Shown here: one piece after another, positions 24,606-33,025 of the stretch | Layout of the letters: every line of letters begins with the position of its first letter | Position numbering within the stretch: position 1 is the first letter of the stretch | Assembly: GCF_003331055.1 (NCBI RefSeq) | Contig: NZ_PUQD01000048.1 | Coordinates: 1-42,083 of the forward strand | DNA: 42,083 nucleotides | Reading direction: 5' to 3' | Source of the DNA: Pseudomonas sp. AFG_SD02_1510_Pfu_092 | GTDB lineage: Bacteria; Pseudomonadota; Gammaproteobacteria; Pseudomonadales; Pseudomonadaceae | The notes under the pieces: generated by a model | Told to the model about the DNA's origin: nothing | Seen by the model: only the letters and a program-made list of their open reading frames with translations | The model's database searches: none | Program-made: the position numbers and the translations under genes

Positions 24606-25757
24606 ATGCAAGACCTGGAACTGAGCGAAGAACAGATCATGATCCGCGACATGGCGCGGGACTTTGCCCGTGGCGAGATCGCCCCGCATGCCCAGGCCTG
24701 GGAAAAGGCCGGCTGGATCGACGACGGCGTGGTGCGCAAGATGGGCGAACTGGGCCTGCTGGGCATGGTGGTGCCGGAAGACTTCGGCGGCAGCTACACC
24801 GATTACGTCGCCTACGCCCTGGCCGTGGAAGAGATCGCTGCCGGCTGCGGCGCCACCGGGGCGATGATGAGCATCCACAACTCGGTGGGCTGTGGGCCGT
24901 TGCTGGCCTACGGCACGGCCGAACAGCAACGGCAGTGGCTGCCGCGCCTGGCCACCGGCGAGGTGATCGGCTGCTTCTGCCTGACCGAGCCACAGGCGGG
25001 CTCCGAGGCGCACAACCTGCGCACCCGCGCCGAGCTGGTGGATGGCCAGTGGGTCATCAACGGCGCCAAGCAGTTCGTCAGCAACGCGCGCCGCGCCGGG
25101 CTGGCGATCGTCTTCGCGGTAACCGACCCGGAGCTGGGCAAGAAGGGCCTGTCGGCATTCCTGGTGCCCACCGACAACCCGGGCTTCAAGGTCGATCGCA
25201 GCGAACACAAGATGGGCATCCGCGCCTCCGATACCTGCGCGGTGACGTTCGACAACTGCCGCATTCCCGCCGCCAACCTGCTCGGTGAGCGCGGCAAAGG
25301 CCTGGCCATCGCCCTGTCCAACCTCGAAGGTGGCCGGATCGGCATCGCCGCGCAGGCCTTGGGCATCGCCCGCGCCGCGTTCGAGGCGGCCCTGGCCTAC
25401 TCGCGCGACCGGGTGCAGTTCGGCAAGCCGATCAACGAGCACCAGAGCATCGCCAACCTGTTGGCGGACATGCAGGTGCAGGTGAACGCCGCGCGGTTGC
25501 TGATCCTGCATGCCGCACGCCTGCGCAGCGCCGGCAAGCCGTGCCTGTCGGAGGCCTCGCAAGCCAAGCTGTTCGCCTCGGAAATGGCCGAGCGGGTGTG
25601 CTCGATGGCGATCCAGGTGCATGGCGGTTATGGCTACCTGGAAGACTACCCGGTGGAGCGTTATTACCGTGATGCGCGGATCACGCAGATCTATGAAGGG
25701 TCGAGCGAAATCCAGCGCATGCTGATCGCGCGGGAGTTGAAGCACTATACGTTGTAA
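24606..25757 (+). CDS. Acyl-CoA dehydrogenase (isobutyryl/short-branched-chain type)
   Basis: The 383-residue flavoenzyme has the full family pattern: CLTEPQAGSEAH (FAD/substrate contact), RDRVQFGKPI, QVHGGYGYLEDYPVERYYRDAR near the C-terminus, and catalytic Glu364 in YEGSSEIQR. Pairing with an HIBCH-type hydrolase points to isobutyryl-CoA or a similar branched substrate oxidised in valine catabolism, passing electrons to ETF. It shares a transcript with the preceding gene and ends before a REP pair. Confidence 0.9.
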   Translation: MQDLELSEEQIMIRDMARDFARGEIAPHAQAWEKAGWIDDGVVRKMGELGLLGMVVPEDFGGSYTDYVAYALAVEEIAAGCGATGAMMSIHNSVGCGPLLAYGTAEQQRQWLPRLATGEVIGCFCLTEPQAGSEAHNLRTRAELVDGQWVINGAKQFVSNARRAGLAIVFAVTDPELGKKGLSAFLVPTDNPGFKVDRSEHKMGIRASDTCAVTFDNCRIPAANLLGERGKGLAIALSNLEGGRIGIAAQALGIARAAFEAALAYSRDRVQFGKPINEHQSIANLLADMQVQVNAARLLILHAARLRSAGKPCLSEASQAKLFASEMAERVCSMAIQVHGGYGYLEDYPVERYYRDARITQIYEGSSEIQRMLIARELKHYTL

Positions 25758-25780
25758 CGCGCTCTCGCTGAGAATGCGGC

Positions 25781-25872
25781 CCTTTGTGGGAGCGGGTTCA
25801 CCCGCGAACACCGGCGAAGCCGGTGCCATCCACCGCGTCGCATTCTTCGCGGGCAAGCCCGCTCCCACAGGG
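25781..25872. repeat. REP pair between convergent genes
   Basis: GTGGGAGCGGGTTCACCCGCG and CGCGGGCAAGCCCGCTCCCAC flank a smaller CACCGGCGAAGCCGGTG hairpin. It follows the acyl-CoA dehydrogenase stop and precedes the convergent lysR stop. Confidence 0.9.
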
Positions 25873-25903
25873 TGAGTGACAGGCTCAAGAAAGCATCACC
25901 CGC

Positions 25904-26836
25904 CTATCGCCAATACCGCGCATCGTCCACCACCTTGGCATGCGCTTCGAACAGTGCCGGCAGTTGCTCCTTGAGGTAGTCGATCCAGGTGCGCACCTTG
26001 GCATCCAGGTAATGCCGTGACGGGTAGATCGCGTACAGCGCGTTGTCCCTCAGCCGATACGGCGCCAGCAGCCGGCACAAGCGCCCCTGCTCGATCGCCT
26101 GGCTGGCGGTGTAGAACGGCAACAGGCCAATGCCCATACCCAGTTCGCTGGCCACCAGCATGGCGTCGGCGACGTTGGTGGAAAAACCGTCGCTCGGGGT
26201 GATCACGCACTGGTCAACGCCTTGCGGAAACACCCAATCACCTTCGTACATCGGGTAGGCCATGCGCAGGCAGCGGTGCTGGTGCAGGTCTTCCGGGCGC
26301 TCGGGCACGCCGTGGGCCGCCAGGTAGCTCGGCGCCGCGCAGGGGATGCTGAAGATGTTGCCCAGCGGGACGGCGATCAGTTGCGAATCCGGCAGTGCCC
26401 CGTCGATGGTGATCACCACATCATGCCCTTCGGCCAACGGGTCGGGGTTGCGCTGGGACAGGGTCAGCTCGATCACCACCTCCGGGCACAGCGCGTTGTA
26501 GCCCGCCACCAGCGGCATCAGCAGCAGCCCCAGGCCGTGCGGGCAATGCAGGCGCAGGCGACCGCGCGGGGTCAGGTGCGCACCACGCGCTTCACCCACC
26601 GCCTCTTCGGTCAACAGCATGATCTGCCGCGCACGCTCGAGAAAGCGCTCGCCCGCCTCGCTCATGCGCAAACGCCGCGTGGTGCGGTGCAGCAGGCGGG
26701 TCTGCAGCTGGTTTTCCAGCTCGGCGACGATGCGCGACACCTGCGCTGCGGAAATGTCCAGGGCATTGGCGGCGGCAGCGAAACTGCCGCATTCCACCAC
26801 CCGGGTGAAGGTACGCATGGCATGCAGCATGTCCAT
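25904..26836 (-). CDS. LysR-family transcriptional regulator
   Basis: The 310-residue protein has an N-terminal winged helix-turn-helix (MHAMRTFTRVVECGSFAAAANALDISAAQVSRIVAELE, residues about 4-43). An effector-binding domain of the CrgA-like clade follows (SQLIAVPLGNIFSIPCAAPSYLA; DGFSTNVADAMLVASELGMGIGLLP). It is divergent from the small DUF2790 gene and may regulate it or itself. A dyad at 26914-26938 in the shared spacer could be involved. The effector is unknown. Confidence 0.92.
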   Translation of the reverse strand: MDMLHAMRTFTRVVECGSFAAAANALDISAAQVSRIVAELENQLQTRLLHRTTRRLRMSEAGERFLERARQIMLLTEEAVGEARGAHLTPRGRLRLHCPHGLGLLLMPLVAGYNALCPEVVIELTLSQRNPDPLAEGHDVVITIDGALPDSQLIAVPLGNIFSIPCAAPSYLAAHGVPERPEDLHQHRCLRMAYPMYEGDWVFPQGVDQCVITPSDGFSTNVADAMLVASELGMGIGLLPFYTASQAIEQGRLCRLLAPYRLRDNALYAIYPSRHYLDAKVRTWIDYLKEQLPALFEAHAKVVDDARYWR

Positions 26837-26913
26837 GAAGATGGGCTCCTTGTTCGGTCTTATTCGTGCGCCGCAAGAAGGAATCTAACACGCATTAGCC
26901 CATTTATTGTGGA

Positions 26914-26938
26914 TGACCAATGAATACATCATTGGCCA
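26914..26938. promoter_or_regulatory. Dyad in the lysR/DUF2790 intergenic region
   Basis: TGACCAATGA and TCATTGGCCA are inverted around ATACA with 9 of 10 pairs matching. It is 23 bp before the DUF2790 start and about 80 bp from the LysR start, so it could be an operator or an mRNA hairpin near the ribosome site. Confidence 0.4.
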
Positions 26939-26960
26939 CCCATTGAAAAAGGAGCCTGCC

Positions 26961-27221
26961 ATGAAACCTTCGATCGCTGTCCTTGCCTTGGCCGCCAGCC
27001 TCGCTTCGTTCGGCGCGCTTGCCGACGCGGGCAGCCAGCAGCCGGTCAGCCGCAACTACCAATACGGCATGCCGCTGGACGTGGCCAAAGTCATCTCCCT
27101 CACCCCGGCCAGCAACGCCGCCGACTGCCAGGTTGGCACCGCGCACATGGTGTATGTCGACCATCAGGGCCAGCAGCACGCCATCGACTACCGGGAAATG
27201 GGCAACTGCTCGCAACAGTGA
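26961..27221 (+). CDS. DUF2790 small exported protein
   Basis: The 86-residue protein has a Sec signal peptide ending GALA. A short mature domain (YQYGMPLDVAKVIS..ADCQVGTAHMVYVDHQGQQHAIDYREMGNC) matches the DUF2790 family, abundant in Pseudomonas and often induced by metals or stress. Two Cys (in DCQV and GNC) may form a disulfide. GGAG precedes ATG 26961. Its stop is 1 bp from the stop of the convergent methyltransferase gene. Function is unknown. Confidence 0.85.
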   Translation: MKPSIAVLALAASLASFGALADAGSQQPVSRNYQYGMPLDVAKVISLTPASNAADCQVGTAHMVYVDHQGQQHAIDYREMGNCSQQ

Positions 27222-27222
27222 G

Positions 27223-27915
27223 TCAGGCCAGTACCTGAGTGATCCAGCCGACCTGCTGGTTGAAGTCGTCGATCTTGGCCTGAGGCACTGCATCCCGGGC
27301 ACGCTCGAAGTTGGCCAGGGTCTGCTGCTTCTGCCGCAGCATGCGCCGCCATTTCACCAGAAACGCCTCGCCTTTCTCCTGCAACAGCAGCGGGCCGAAG
27401 TACAGCTGCTCGGCGCTGTACACCGCCGCCCCCGGCTCGGCGACGATGATTTCGTAGTCGAAGCGGTTTTCCCGCAGCAGTTCTTCGCTGACGATCCGGT
27501 AGCCATTGGCCGCCAGCCACTGGCGCAGTTCGCGCTCGGCGCCGTTGGGCTGCAGCACCAGACGGCTGACGCCAGCCAGGCGCTGGCGGCCAGCTTCGAG
27601 GATCTCGCACATGCTGTCGCCACCCATGCCGCAGATGCTGACCACCGAGATACGGTCTTGCGCCTCGACCGCTGCCAGGCCATCGGCCAGGCGCACGGTG
27701 ACCCGGCCTTCCAGCCCATTCTTGCGCACGTTGCGCTGGGCCGAGGCGAATGGCGTCTGCGCCACCTCGCCGGCAACCGCCGCTTCCAGCCTGCCGCGCA
27801 GCATCAAGGCCACCGGCAGGTAGCCATGGTCCGAGCCGATGTCGGCCAGGCGCGCGCCGTGTGGTACGTGTGCCGCCACGCGCTCCAGGCGCCGGGACAA
27901 TGTCTGTTCGTTCAA
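27223..27915 (-). CDS. TrmK-like tRNA (adenine-N1) methyltransferase
   Basis: The 230-residue class I SAM methyltransferase has SAM motif ADIGSDHGYLP (about 24-34), ICGMGG in the middle and LQPNGAERELRQWL. These are typical of TrmK/YqfN, which methylates N1 of A22 in tRNA of Gram-positive bacteria; pseudomonad members are less well studied. TTG 27915 (NEQTLSRRLERV) is chosen because AGGGG lies 6 nt upstream; TTG 27921 and a longer form to 27966 are possible. It is monocistronic and convergent with the DUF2790 gene. Confidence 0.8.
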   Translation of the reverse strand: MNEQTLSRRLERVAAHVPHGARLADIGSDHGYLPVALMLRGRLEAAVAGEVAQTPFASAQRNVRKNGLEGRVTVRLADGLAAVEAQDRISVVSICGMGGDSMCEILEAGRQRLAGVSRLVLQPNGAERELRQWLAANGYRIVSEELLRENRFDYEIIVAEPGAAVYSAEQLYFGPLLLQEKGEAFLVKWRRMLRQKQQTLANFERARDAVPQAKIDDFNQQVGWITQVLA

Positions 27916-28077
27916 GCTCAACCCCTGCTTTGCAATCGGGCGCGATTCTGCCGGTGAATGCCGCACATTTCAAACACCGCCGCCCTCGCCCGGCCACCCT
28001 CACCCGGCCACCCTCGACCACGGCAGCCTGCTCGCGTAGGCTTGCCGCTTTCCTTCCGTTGCAAGGCAAAACCCACC

Positions 28078-28458
28078 ATGGCACATGCAGACATCATCTA
28101 CACCCCGGACCCGGACGCCGAGTCGATTTCCTCCGACGTTGCCGAATACAACGGCGTGCTGGTCACCACGCAGATCCCGACCCACGCCGATGGCAGCCTG
28201 GAGCTGGGCGGTATCGTCGAGCAGAGCGAGTGCACCCTGCAAGCGCTGAAAGTGGCACTGGAGAAGGCCGGCAGCGGCATGGACCGCGTGCTGCACCTGA
28301 CCATCTACCTGACCGACATGGCCGACCGCGCGGCGTTCAACGAGGTGTACCAGCGCTTCTTCAGCAAGCCCTGGCCGGTACGCGCCGCCGTCGGCGTGGC
28401 CGCGCTGGCGTTCGAAGGTATGCGCGTCGAAGTGACCGCAATGGCTGCCAAGCGCTGA
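28078..28458 (+). CDS. RidA/YjgF-family protein (non-canonical)
   Basis: The 126-residue protein has the YjgF/RidA fold signature (GVLVTTQIPTHADGSLELGGIVEQSECTLQALKVALEKAGSGMDRVLHLTIYLTDM). Canonical RidA enamine/imine deaminases carry an arginine in the VEVARLP-type motif. Here the aligned stretch is VGVAALAFEGMRVEV with Ala in that place, so deaminase activity is doubtful and it may belong to another Rid subgroup. ATG 28078 is the only good start. It stands alone, followed by REP elements. Confidence 0.85.
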   Translation: MAHADIIYTPDPDAESISSDVAEYNGVLVTTQIPTHADGSLELGGIVEQSECTLQALKVALEKAGSGMDRVLHLTIYLTDMADRAAFNEVYQRFFSKPWPVRAAVGVAALAFEGMRVEVTAMAAKR

Positions 28459-28467
28459 TTCACCTTC

Positions 28468-28738
28468 AAGGGCCCTATCGCCGGCAAGCCAGCTCCCACA
28501 GGTACTGCACAGGCCTTTAGGGCAGCGCGGTAGAGGTGGGAGCAACTGTCTTGATCAATTTCCAAAAACTGGCGCGATCCCTGTGGGAGCGGCCGTGGCC
28601 GCGAACACCGGCGCAGCCGGTGCCATCCCTCGCGTCGCCTGCTTCGCGGGTGAACCCGCTCCCACATGGGGCTGCGTATGCCTCGGGCTTGCGCTGAAAC
28701 CTGTGGGAGCTGGCTTGCCGGCGATAGGGCCGGTACAG
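28468..28738. repeat. Cluster of three kinds of REP unit
   Basis: Between the RidA-family gene and rlhA lie GCCGGCAAGCCAGCTCCCACAGG, then GTGGGAGCGGCCGTGGCCGCG with a CACCGGCGCAGCCGGTG hairpin, then CGCGGGTGAACCCGCTCCCAC and GTGGGAGCTGGCTTGCCGGCG. No gene is seen in this stretch. Confidence 0.88.
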
Positions 28739-28830
28739 GCAATTCACCTCTCGGCACCCCAAGGATGCCGCCGGCCCGTTTCGCCGCTACAATGCCCGCC
28801 TAAACCGTGACAGCCCGAACCTATAACGAC

Positions 28831-30831
28831 ATGTCCCTTCCAAAGAATCACCTGGAACTGCTCAGCCCTGCCCGTGACGTGGCCATCGCCCGTGAAGCGA
28901 TCCTGCACGGGGCTGACGCCATCTACATCGGCGGCCCGAGCTTCGGCGCGCGCCATAATGCCTGTAACGAAGTCAGCGATATCGCCGAACTGGTGCAGTT
29001 CGCCCATCGTTATCACGCGCGCGTGTTCACCACGATCAACACCATCCTCCACGACAACGAGCTGGAGCCGGCGCGCAAGCTGATCCACCAGCTGTACGAC
29101 GCCGGGGTCGACGCCCTGATCGTGCAGGACCTGGGGGTGATGGAGCTGGACATCCCGCCGATCGAGCTGCACGCCAGCACCCAGACCGACATCCGCACCC
29201 TGGAACGGGCCAGGTTCCTCGACCAGGCCGGTTTCTCCCAGCTGGTACTGGCGCGCGAGCTGAACCTGCAGCAAATCCGCAGCATCGCCGCCGAAACCGA
29301 CGCGGCCATCGAGTTCTTCATCCACGGCGCGCTGTGCGTGGCTTTCTCTGGCCAGTGCAACATCTCCCACGCGCAGACCGGCCGCAGCGCCAACCGTGGC
29401 GACTGCTCGCAGGCCTGCCGCCTGCCCTACACCCTGAAGGATGACCAGGGCCGGGTGGTCGCGTTCGAGAAGCACCTGCTGTCGATGAAGGACAACAACC
29501 AGACCGCCAACCTGGCCGACCTGGTCGATGCCGGCGTGCGCTCGTTCAAGATCGAAGGCCGCTACAAGGATGTGAGCTATGTGAAGAACATCACGGCGCA
29601 CTACCGCAAGGAGCTCGATGCCATCCTCGAAGGCCGCCCGCAGCTGGCCCGCGCCTCCAGCGGCCGCACCGAGCATTTCTTCGTGCCCGACCCGGACAAG
29701 ACCTTCCACCGCGGCAGCACCGACTACTTCGTCACCGACCGCAAGGTGGACATCGGCGCGTTCGACTCGCCGACCTTCACCGGCCTGCCGGTGGGCGTGG
29801 TGGAAAAGGTCGGCAAGCGCGACCTGCAAGTGGTCACCGAAGTGCCGCTGAGCAATGGCGACGGCCTCAACGTGCTGGTCAAGCGTGAGGTGGTGGGCTT
29901 CCGCGCCAACATCGCCGAACCGCGTGGCGAGTTCGAGGAAGACGGCCAGAAGCGCTACCGCTACCGCGTCGAACCCAACGAAATGCCCGACGGCCTGCAC
30001 AAGCTGCGGCCCAACCACCCGCTGTCGCGCAACCTCGACCACAACTGGCAGCAAGCCCTGCAACGCACCTCGGCCGAGCGCCGTGTCGGCGTGCACTGGC
30101 ACGCAGAACTGCGTGAGCAGCGCCTGACACTGACCGTCACCAGCGAGGAAGGCGTGCGCGTACAGGTGGCACTGGACGGCCCGTTCGGCCCGGCCAACAA
30201 GCCGCAGCAGGCACTCGACCAGTTGCACGACCTGCTCGGCCAGCTGGGCACCACCCTGTACCACGCCGACCGCATCGAACTGGACGCACCGCAGGCGTAC
30301 TTCGTGCCCAACTCGCAGCTCAAGGCCCTGCGCCGCGAAGCCATCGAGGCACTGACAGCGGCACGGGTAGCGGCGCACCCGCGCGGCGCGCGCAAGGCCG
30401 AGACCACGCCGGCGCCGGTCTACCCCGAAGCGCACTTGTCGTTCCTGGCCAACGTGTACAACCAGAAGGCCCGCGACTTCTACCACCGCCATGGCGTGCA
30501 ATTGATCGACGCCGCCTACGAGGCCCATGAAGAGCACGGCGAAGTGCCGGTGATGATCACCAAGCACTGCCTGCGCTTCTCCTTCAACCTGTGCCCCAAG
30601 CAGGCCAAGGGCGTGACCGGCGTGCGCACCAAGGTCGCGCCGATGCAGCTGATTCAGGGCGACGAAGTGCTGACCCTGAAATTCGACTGCAAGCCGTGCG
30701 AAATGCATGTGATCGGCAAGATGAAAAGCCACATCATCGACCTGCCGACACCGGGCAGCGCGGTGGCCCAGGTGGTCGGCCACATCAGCCCGGAAGACCT
30801 GCTCAAGACCATCCCGCGCGGGCCGCATTGA
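28831..30831 (+). CDS. rlhA: U32-family RlhA-type 23S rRNA hydroxylation protein
   Basis: The 666-residue protein has an N-terminal U32 TIM-barrel (LELLSPARDVAIAREAILHGADAIYIGG), the Cys quartet C169, C176, C192 and C196 (CVAFSGQCN..GDCSQAC) and a long C-terminal collagenase-like extension with further Cys (CPKQ, CKPCEMH). Length near 650 fits RlhA (E. coli YdcP, hydroxylation of 23S C2501) better than the approximately 450-residue TrhP/YegQ. U32 proteins use prephenate-derived donors and probably an Fe-S cluster. ATG 28831 starts at the conserved MSLPKNHLELLSPA; an upstream GTG (28807) adds 8 residues. Single-gene unit. Confidence 0.9.
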   Translation: MSLPKNHLELLSPARDVAIAREAILHGADAIYIGGPSFGARHNACNEVSDIAELVQFAHRYHARVFTTINTILHDNELEPARKLIHQLYDAGVDALIVQDLGVMELDIPPIELHASTQTDIRTLERARFLDQAGFSQLVLARELNLQQIRSIAAETDAAIEFFIHGALCVAFSGQCNISHAQTGRSANRGDCSQACRLPYTLKDDQGRVVAFEKHLLSMKDNNQTANLADLVDAGVRSFKIEGRYKDVSYVKNITAHYRKELDAILEGRPQLARASSGRTEHFFVPDPDKTFHRGSTDYFVTDRKVDIGAFDSPTFTGLPVGVVEKVGKRDLQVVTEVPLSNGDGLNVLVKREVVGFRANIAEPRGEFEEDGQKRYRYRVEPNEMPDGLHKLRPNHPLSRNLDHNWQQALQRTSAERRVGVHWHAELREQRLTLTVTSEEGVRVQVALDGPFGPANKPQQALDQLHDLLGQLGTTLYHADRIELDAPQAYFVPNSQLKALRREAIEALTAARVAAHPRGARKAETTPAPVYPEAHLSFLANVYNQKARDFYHRHGVQLIDAAYEAHEEHGEVPVMITKHCLRFSFNLCPKQAKGVTGVRTKVAPMQLIQGDEVLTLKFDCKPCEMHVIGKMKSHIIDLPTPGSAVAQVVGHISPEDLLKTIPRGPH

Positions 30832-30850
30832 TCTTCTTTAGCCTGTAAGG

Positions 30851-30945
30851 GACCTTTCGCGGCTAAAGCCGCTCCCACAGCGGTCGGTACAGTACCGGTG
30901 GGAGCGGGTTTGCCCGCGAACACCGGCATAGCCGGTGCCATCCAG
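30851..30945. repeat. REP pair after rlhA
   Basis: TTTCGCGGCTAAAGCCGCTCCCAC and GTGGGAGCGGGTTTGCCCGCG with a CACCGGCATAGCCGGTG hairpin lie between the convergent ends of rlhA and the sigma-54 regulator. Confidence 0.88.
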
Positions 30946-30982
30946 CACGGCGCTTGCACCCGTACATGGCCTTCGCTGCTGC

Positions 30983-32308
30983 TCAGCGAATCTGGTGCTT
31001 GTGCAGCAAGCGATAGAACGTCGGCCGCGAAATGCCCAGCACCTTGGCCGCCACGCTCAGGTTGTCGCTGTGCCGGTTGAGCACATCGCACAAGGCCTGG
31101 CGTTCGGCCCGGTGCTTGTACTCCTCCAGCGTGCCCAGCGCTCGCTGCGCCTGGTCGAGGCTCTGCAAGCCCAGGTCCTGCACCTCGATTTGCCGGCCTT
31201 CGGCCAGCACCAGCCCGCGCCGCACCCGGTTGGCCAGCTCGCGCACATTGCCCGGCCAGTCATGCCGGCCCATGGCGGCCAGCGCATGCTCGCTGAACGA
31301 ACGCGGCCGGCGCCCGGTTTCCAGGCTGTAGAAGTGGGCGAAGTGGTTGGCCAGCATGGCCAGGTCGCCATGCCGGTCGCGCAGCGGGGCAGTGACCACC
31401 TGCAAGACATTCAGGCGGTAGTACAGGTCTTCGCGAAAGCGCCCGTGCTCGATGGCTTTCTCCAGGTCCACGTGGGTAGCCGCCAGCACCCGCACATCCA
31501 CCGGGATCGGCTGGTTGCCACCAACCCGCTCGATGTGCTTTTCCTGCAGAAAACGCAGCAGGTTGGCCTGCAGTTCCAGCGGCAGGTCGCCAATCTCGTC
31601 GAGGAACAGCGTGCCGCCATGGGCCGCCTCGATGCGCCCGATCTTGCGCTGATGGGCACCGGTGAAGGCGCCCTTCTCATGACCAAACAGCTCGGACTGG
31701 ATCAGGTGCTCAGGGATCGCGCCGCAGTTGATGGCGATGAAAGGCTGCTCGCTGCGCTGCGACTGGCGGTGCAAGGTGCGCGCCACCAGTTCCTTGCCGG
31801 TGCCGCTTTCACCCCGGATCAGCACCGGTGACTCGGTCGGGGCCAGCTTGCCCAGCAGCTTGCGCAGCTCGCGGATCGGCCGGCTTTCGCCGAGCAGCTC
31901 GTGGGACGCGTCGTCAACCCGGGCCGCCCCTTTGCCACGCAGGCGCGCCATACCGAAGGCGCGCCCCAGGGTCACCTGCACGCGGGAAACATCGAACGGC
32001 AGGGTGTGGAAGTCGAAAAACCATTCGCAGACAAAATCACCGACCGCCGGCATGCGCAGTTGTTCGGCGCTGAGCACGGCGATCCATTCGGTGTTGCTGC
32101 GCTGGATCAGGTCCTTTACCCCATCCGGGCGCCTCAGGTGCGCGCTCTGCAAGCGCAACAGGCCGACATCGCACGGGTGATCGCGCGCGGCGCTGAGCAC
32201 GCAGCTGTCCACATCCCAACCTGCAGTGCGCAAACCGGGCAACAAACGGTGGCAGTCATCGCAGGGGTCGACAATGAGCAAACGGCGTTGGGCGGCAGGC
32301 TGCTGCAT
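30983..32308 (-). CDS. VpsR-like sigma-54-family activator with degenerate receiver
   Basis: The 441-residue protein has an N-terminal receiver-like domain (LLIVDPCDDC..) in which the phospho-acceptor strand reads CDVGLLRLQ, so the usual Asp is missing. The AAA+ domain has Walker A GESGTGKE (167-174), the sigma-54 contact loop GAFTGA (213-218) and Walker B GGTLFLDEIGD (about 231-241). A Fis-type HTH ends the protein (NLSVAAKVLGISRPTFYRLLHKH). VpsR and FleQ relatives respond to c-di-GMP and control biofilm matrix or flagella. AAGGA precedes ATG 32308. It is alone on its strand here; whether it acts on the mnxG promoters is untested. Confidence 0.88.
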   Translation of the reverse strand: MQQPAAQRRLLIVDPCDDCHRLLPGLRTAGWDVDSCVLSAARDHPCDVGLLRLQSAHLRRPDGVKDLIQRSNTEWIAVLSAEQLRMPAVGDFVCEWFFDFHTLPFDVSRVQVTLGRAFGMARLRGKGAARVDDASHELLGESRPIRELRKLLGKLAPTESPVLIRGESGTGKELVARTLHRQSQRSEQPFIAINCGAIPEHLIQSELFGHEKGAFTGAHQRKIGRIEAAHGGTLFLDEIGDLPLELQANLLRFLQEKHIERVGGNQPIPVDVRVLAATHVDLEKAIEHGRFREDLYYRLNVLQVVTAPLRDRHGDLAMLANHFAHFYSLETGRRPRSFSEHALAAMGRHDWPGNVRELANRVRRGLVLAEGRQIEVQDLGLQSLDQAQRALGTLEEYKHRAERQALCDVLNRHSDNLSVAAKVLGISRPTFYRLLHKHQIR

Positions 32309-32650
32309 GACCAATCCTTGGCGCCAGTTTTCGGTTTTTTGAAATAAAACAGTAAGTTGTGGCGCCCGATTAACAGTAGCAACGAAGTTGACGCTTCCCA
32401 GTACCGTTTGTCTGCCGAATCATTTTTTTACAAAGCGTGATGGGAATTTTCGCATTTTATCGACATCACATGGCGGCGTAGGCAAAAACGGATTCGAACC
32501 TGACAAAAAATTTTACAACCAATGTGTGACTTGCCCCCGGACGACGAGCATCAGTACACATAACCCCGCGCTGCACTTCGCGATAACCGAGGCGACCTTG
32601 AAGCAACGCGGACTTCACTTCGATGTTTGGGACCACAGAGAGACCGAACC
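32309..32650. other. AT-rich divergent spacer
   Basis: The 342-bp gap between the sigma-54 regulator and the small gene at 32651 is far more AT-rich than its surroundings, with runs such as TTTTTTGAAATAAAA near 32335 and CATTTTTTTACAAAG near 32418. It should hold the promoters of both genes. An 88-codon open frame across it (32388-32654) has no ribosome site and low-complexity composition and is not taken as a gene. Confidence 0.6.
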
Positions 32651-32917
32651 ATGAATGCCCCGCTCCGTGTCAACGAAGCACTGCTGATTGCCGACCACGC
32701 CTTCGAACCTTTCCAGTGCGTAGCCTGGGATGCACCCAACGGTACTGGTGAGCTGAGCCTGGCAGTGATCGACCGGACCAGCACCCGCATCGGCAGCAAG
32801 CAAGTGTCCTCGCATATCTATTCCGACCCGGCCCAGTGGGCCAGCCTGATCGAGGAAGTGCGCGCCGAATTGTGCGAAAAAGGTTACGACCTGCAACCGT
32901 GGTCGATGCCGAAATAA
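32651..32917 (+). CDS. Small conserved-looking hypothetical protein
   Basis: The 88-residue soluble protein has no signal peptide or membrane segment. It has an N-terminal beta-like half (FQCVAWDAPNGTGELSLAVIDRT) and a C-terminal helix (DPAQWASLIEEVRAELCEKGYDL). Composition is normal for this genome. I do not recognise the family. No strong Shine-Dalgarno is visible (AGAGAGACCG upstream). It is followed by a perfect hairpin at 32932. Confidence 0.65.
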   Translation: MNAPLRVNEALLIADHAFEPFQCVAWDAPNGTGELSLAVIDRTSTRIGSKQVSSHIYSDPAQWASLIEEVRAELCEKGYDLQPWSMPK

Positions 32918-32931
32918 TACCGACCGGCATA

Positions 32932-32959
32932 ACAAGTGCGTGCGCCGTCACGCACTTGT
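32932..32959. terminator. Perfect 11-bp hairpin between convergent genes
   Basis: ACAAGTGCGTG and CACGCACTTGT form a perfect 11-bp stem around CGCCGT, 14 bp after the small gene's stop and 67 bp after the chlD-like stop on the other strand. There is no U tract on either strand, so it may act as a bidirectional 3' end or Rho-related stop more than a classical terminator. Confidence 0.5.
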
Positions 32960-33025
32960 GCAACTTCCCCCAACGCCGTTCTGGCAACTTTGCCTGTTGC
33001 GACATAATGTCGCGTCGCTGTTTTC

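Noticed and set aside
32388..32654. 88-codon + strand frame in the AT-rich spacer
   Set aside because: No ribosome site, unusual composition, and it overlaps the start of a better gene; more likely promoter DNA.
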